From positions 124,001 through 188,000 of the forward strand of contig NZ_JOFJ01000002.1 in the NCBI RefSeq assembly GCF_000718255.1: a DNA stretch of 64,000 bases, given 5' to 3'. A model generated the notes under the pieces. That model saw nothing but the letters and a program-made list of their open reading frames with translations. It did no database searches and was not told the origin of the DNA. Below, piece after piece: positions 59,280 through 64,000 of this stretch. Both the position numbers and the translations under genes were made by a program. Numbering within the stretch: position 1 is the stretch's first letter; each line of letters begins with the position of its first letter. Origin of the DNA: Spirillospora albida. Lineage in GTDB: Bacteria; Actinomycetota; Actinomycetes; Streptosporangiales; Streptosporangiaceae.

Positions 59280-61115
59280 TCACCAGGTGGGGGTACGGGG
59301 GGTGGGGCCGCTGGGCGGGTCTTCCCCGGGGGTGTACGGGCGGTAGAAGCCCTCCGGGGGGTCGGGGAGGTCCTCGTCGTCGTCGCCGCGGGGGGGAGCG
59401 GTCGGGGGCGGGGACGCCGGCGCGGGCGGCCACGCGGTGGGCGGTCGCGACGGGAACACCGTCGCCGACGGCTCGGGCGCGGGGGTCGGCGGGGTGCCGG
59501 ACGCGTTGTCCTCGGGCGAGGGCGTGTCCGTCCACCAGTGCGGTCCGGGGGACGGTGTGTCGGGCATGTCGTCCATGTCGAACCAGTCGTGGGGGGTCGG
59601 AGCGGACATCATGAGCGGCTGGGACGTGATCGGCAGGCCGTCCCGGGGTGTCATGCGGGCGCCCGCGAGGACGGGCTCGCGCTTCCTCTGCGGCCGGTCG
59701 TCGACCAGCGGCGGCTGCTTGCCGTGCTTCGGGCCGAGCCAGCCGCGCCGGCTGGGCAGCGTGATACCGCAGATCACCCCGCCGATGAGGACGAGGACGG
59801 CGCCGAGGACCAGGCCGGAGGCGGTGCCGTGCCGGAACGTCTCCAGCTCGGCGGCGTCCGCGCCCTTCTCCGGGATGGAGTGGACGAGGAGGCCGACGAT
59901 CGCGATGCCGAACGCGCCGGACGCCTCGCGGATGACGTTGATGATGCCGCTCGCGACGCCCGCCTGCTCCTCCGGAACGGCCTTGAGGACGTACATGACC
60001 AGCGGCATCCCCATCGCGGCGCCGACGCCGACGATCATGACGCCGGGCATCAGCTCGGCGTAGCCGTCGCCGCGCTGCAGCATGGAGAACAGGAACATGC
60101 CGAGGGCCATGAGGGCCATGCCGCCGCCGATGGCGGGCCGGGGGCCGAGCTTGGCGGCGAGCCAGAACGCGACGGGCGTCATCACGATGATCGCGATGGA
60201 CGGCGGCAGCATGACCAGGCCGGCCTGGGGCGGGTCGAAGCCGAGGAAGCGCTGCAGGAACGTCGCCGAGTAGAAGATCATCCCGTTGAAGCCGATGCCG
60301 TAGAGCATCTGGGCGAGCAGCCCGCCGGTGAACACCCGGTTCCGGAAGAAGCGCAGGTTGATCATCGGGTCGGGCGCCCAGCTCTCCACCATGATGAAGC
60401 ACACGAACGCGATGGCGGCGAGGGCGAAGACGCTGACCACGGACGGTTCGAGCCAGCCGTGCTTGCGTCCGGCCTCGATGCCGTAGATGAACGCGAACAG
60501 CATCGTCGCGGAGATCAGCACGCCGGGCAGGTCGACGCTGGCGTCGGCGTTCTCGCCCTTGCCGGTGAGGACGACCATGCCGAGCAGGATGACGAGCACG
60601 CCCGGGACGATGTTGATCAGGAAGATCCAGCCCCAGTCCCAGCGGTCGACGATGATGCCGCCGATGGTGGGGCCGAGCGCGGTGGCGCAGGCCCCGGCGC
60701 CGACCCAGACGATCGTGCCGAGGGAGCGCTGCTTGTCGTTGCGCCCGACGGTCACCATGACCTGCGTGGCGGGCAGCGCGAGCGCGGCGCCGGCGCCCTG
60801 CGCGATGCGGGCGAGGATCAGCGTGGAGGTGTCGGGGGCGAGGCCGCAGACGGCGGACGCGATCGTGAAGATCGTCATGCCGGAGACGAACGTGACGCGG
60901 CAGCCGTAGATGTCGGTGAGCCGCCCGCCCGCGATCATCAGGCAGGAGAACATCAGGATGTAGCCGGTGGCGACCCAGTCCTTGGCGGAGTTCGACATGC
61001 CGAGGTCGTCGATGATCGCGGGCAGCGCGTTGGCGACCACCGTGTTGTCCATGGTGATCATGAATGCGCTGACGGCCACCACCGCCAGCGCCCACCGGTA
61101 TCGGCCGCGGGTCAC
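59280..61115 (-). CDS. DHA2-type MFS exporter with long Pro-rich tail
   Basis: The 611-residue product starts at a GTG and has 14 membrane segments up to about residue 470. It shows AFMITMDNTVVANALPAIID in helix 1, GGRLTDIYGCRVTFV after helix 2 and ARIAQGAGAALALPATQVMV. The last 140 residues form an unusual Pro/Asp/Glu-rich cytoplasmic tail containing many PPTP and DD stretches. It is a second possible exporter of the product, or of another compound, and starts across a 331-base divergent region from the polyketide synthase. Confidence 0.88.
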   Translation of the reverse strand: MTRGRYRWALAVVAVSAFMITMDNTVVANALPAIIDDLGMSNSAKDWVATGYILMFSCLMIAGGRLTDIYGCRVTFVSGMTIFTIASAVCGLAPDTSTLILARIAQGAGAALALPATQVMVTVGRNDKQRSLGTIVWVGAGACATALGPTIGGIIVDRWDWGWIFLINIVPGVLVILLGMVVLTGKGENADASVDLPGVLISATMLFAFIYGIEAGRKHGWLEPSVVSVFALAAIAFVCFIMVESWAPDPMINLRFFRNRVFTGGLLAQMLYGIGFNGMIFYSATFLQRFLGFDPPQAGLVMLPPSIAIIVMTPVAFWLAAKLGPRPAIGGGMALMALGMFLFSMLQRGDGYAELMPGVMIVGVGAAMGMPLVMYVLKAVPEEQAGVASGIINVIREASGAFGIAIVGLLVHSIPEKGADAAELETFRHGTASGLVLGAVLVLIGGVICGITLPSRRGWLGPKHGKQPPLVDDRPQRKREPVLAGARMTPRDGLPITSQPLMMSAPTPHDWFDMDDMPDTPSPGPHWWTDTPSPEDNASGTPPTPAPEPSATVFPSRPPTAWPPAPASPPPTAPPRGDDDEDLPDPPEGFYRPYTPGEDPPSGPTPRTPTW

Positions 61116-61446
61116 CTGATCGCGCGGCGGGGCGTCCGGAACTCCCGGGGCATCGCCGCTTCCCCCTAAATGCGCTTGTCGCTGCTAACTAATTGTCAAG
61201 CCCCGGTTACAATTCGTGTAATCACGGTCACCAATTGTCATTCTCTGACTACTCTGACCGGAACGCAGGGCATGAAGCTCAACTATTCCATCTGGCCACA
61301 TTGGTTACTAGTGAGTCTTGTCATCGCCGTGACAAGTAGTGGATGAGAAAAGTGGTCTGGATGCGCATCGTGAGCCGGGCACCGTAGGACAAAGTGGTCC
61401 CTCCGCTTCGTTGAACGATCCCGGTTTCATGGGGGGAACCCACCGC
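61116..61446. other. divergent promoter region between the MFS exporter and the PKS
   Basis: This 331-base stretch is much less GC-rich than its surroundings. It contains AATTGTCA twice as a direct repeat (61191 and 61233, 42 bases apart, four helical turns), TTACA-ATTCG-TGTAA at 61207-61221, and the TTGTCA-N6-TGACAA palindrome at 61318-61335. Such a set of sites suggests tight control of both the MFS/glycosyltransferase operon and the synthase. No gene fits here. Confidence 0.65.
61318..61335 (+). promoter_or_regulatory. TTGTCA-N6-TGACAA palindrome upstream of the PKS
   Basis: TTGTCA-TCGCCG-TGACAA (arms extend to CTTGTCA/TGACAAG) lies 112 bases before the synthase start. It has the same half-sites and spacing as the copy at 52324 before the FAAL operon. 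Confidence 0.62.

Positions 61447-64000
<2,554 letters not shown>

Overview
This window is high-GC actinomycete DNA with dense genes and many GTG, TTG and perhaps CTG starts. A BldG/anti-sigma pair, a Tad pilus locus of the actinobacterial 'helicase/secretion neighbourhood' type, a K+-independent H+-pyrophosphatase and abundant regulators point to a filamentous, non-mycolate actinomycete. Actinomadura or another member of the Thermomonosporaceae is the best guess, but no rRNA or marker gene is present to prove it. No tRNA, rRNA, CRISPR array or insertion sequence was seen.

Layout. 1-5308: an epoxide-hydrolase-like protein (cut by the left edge), a holin-like membrane protein, NhaA, acetyl-CoA synthetase and a protein with a degenerate Fic motif. 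5309-6220: a long gene-free leader holding a series of hairpins. 6221-11554: a Tad (Flp) pilus operon (ssd, tadA, an unusual 59-codon ORF, tadB, tadC, DUF4244 pilin, tadE, Rv3654c-like). 11754-16986: a fibronectin-III membrane protein with a basic tail, a LapA-like protein, an MrfA/Hrq1-type helicase, bldG and its partner anti-sigma ATPase. 17596-33219: housekeeping and signalling genes (hppA, sixA, serB, a queA-like gene, an MFS exporter, a NarL-type two-component system, a PP2C phosphatase, DUF2752 and RDD membrane proteins, an ABC ATPase, a TSUP transporter, a small gene behind a LexA-like box, a Rieske protein).

33247-52338: a molybdopterin oxidoreductase, an Ag85-like secreted esterase, two tandem CapA-type lipoproteins, MerR and GyrI-like genes, an EphD-like hydrolase/dehydrogenase fusion, a frameshifted Ser/Thr kinase-cyclophilin, a GH1 glucosidase with a divergent TetR gene, a diiron ferritin-like protein flanked by inverted repeats, RlpA, IclR and others.

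52517-64000: the most interesting region. A FadD32-like fatty-acyl-AMP ligase, an MMPL exporter and a second Ag85-like esterase form one operon. An MFS exporter and a GT1 glycosyltransferase form a second, convergent with the first. A Pks13-like polyketide synthase (ACP-KS-AT visible, cut by the right edge) starts a third. Together they form an activation, condensation, export and transfer set that resembles the mycolic-acid machinery in parts list, but in a different gene order and with a glycosyltransferase. An identical TTGTCA-N6-TGACAA palindrome lies upstream of both the ligase operon and the synthase, which suggests a shared regulator. I propose the region makes and exports an acylated, possibly glycosylated polyketide lipid.
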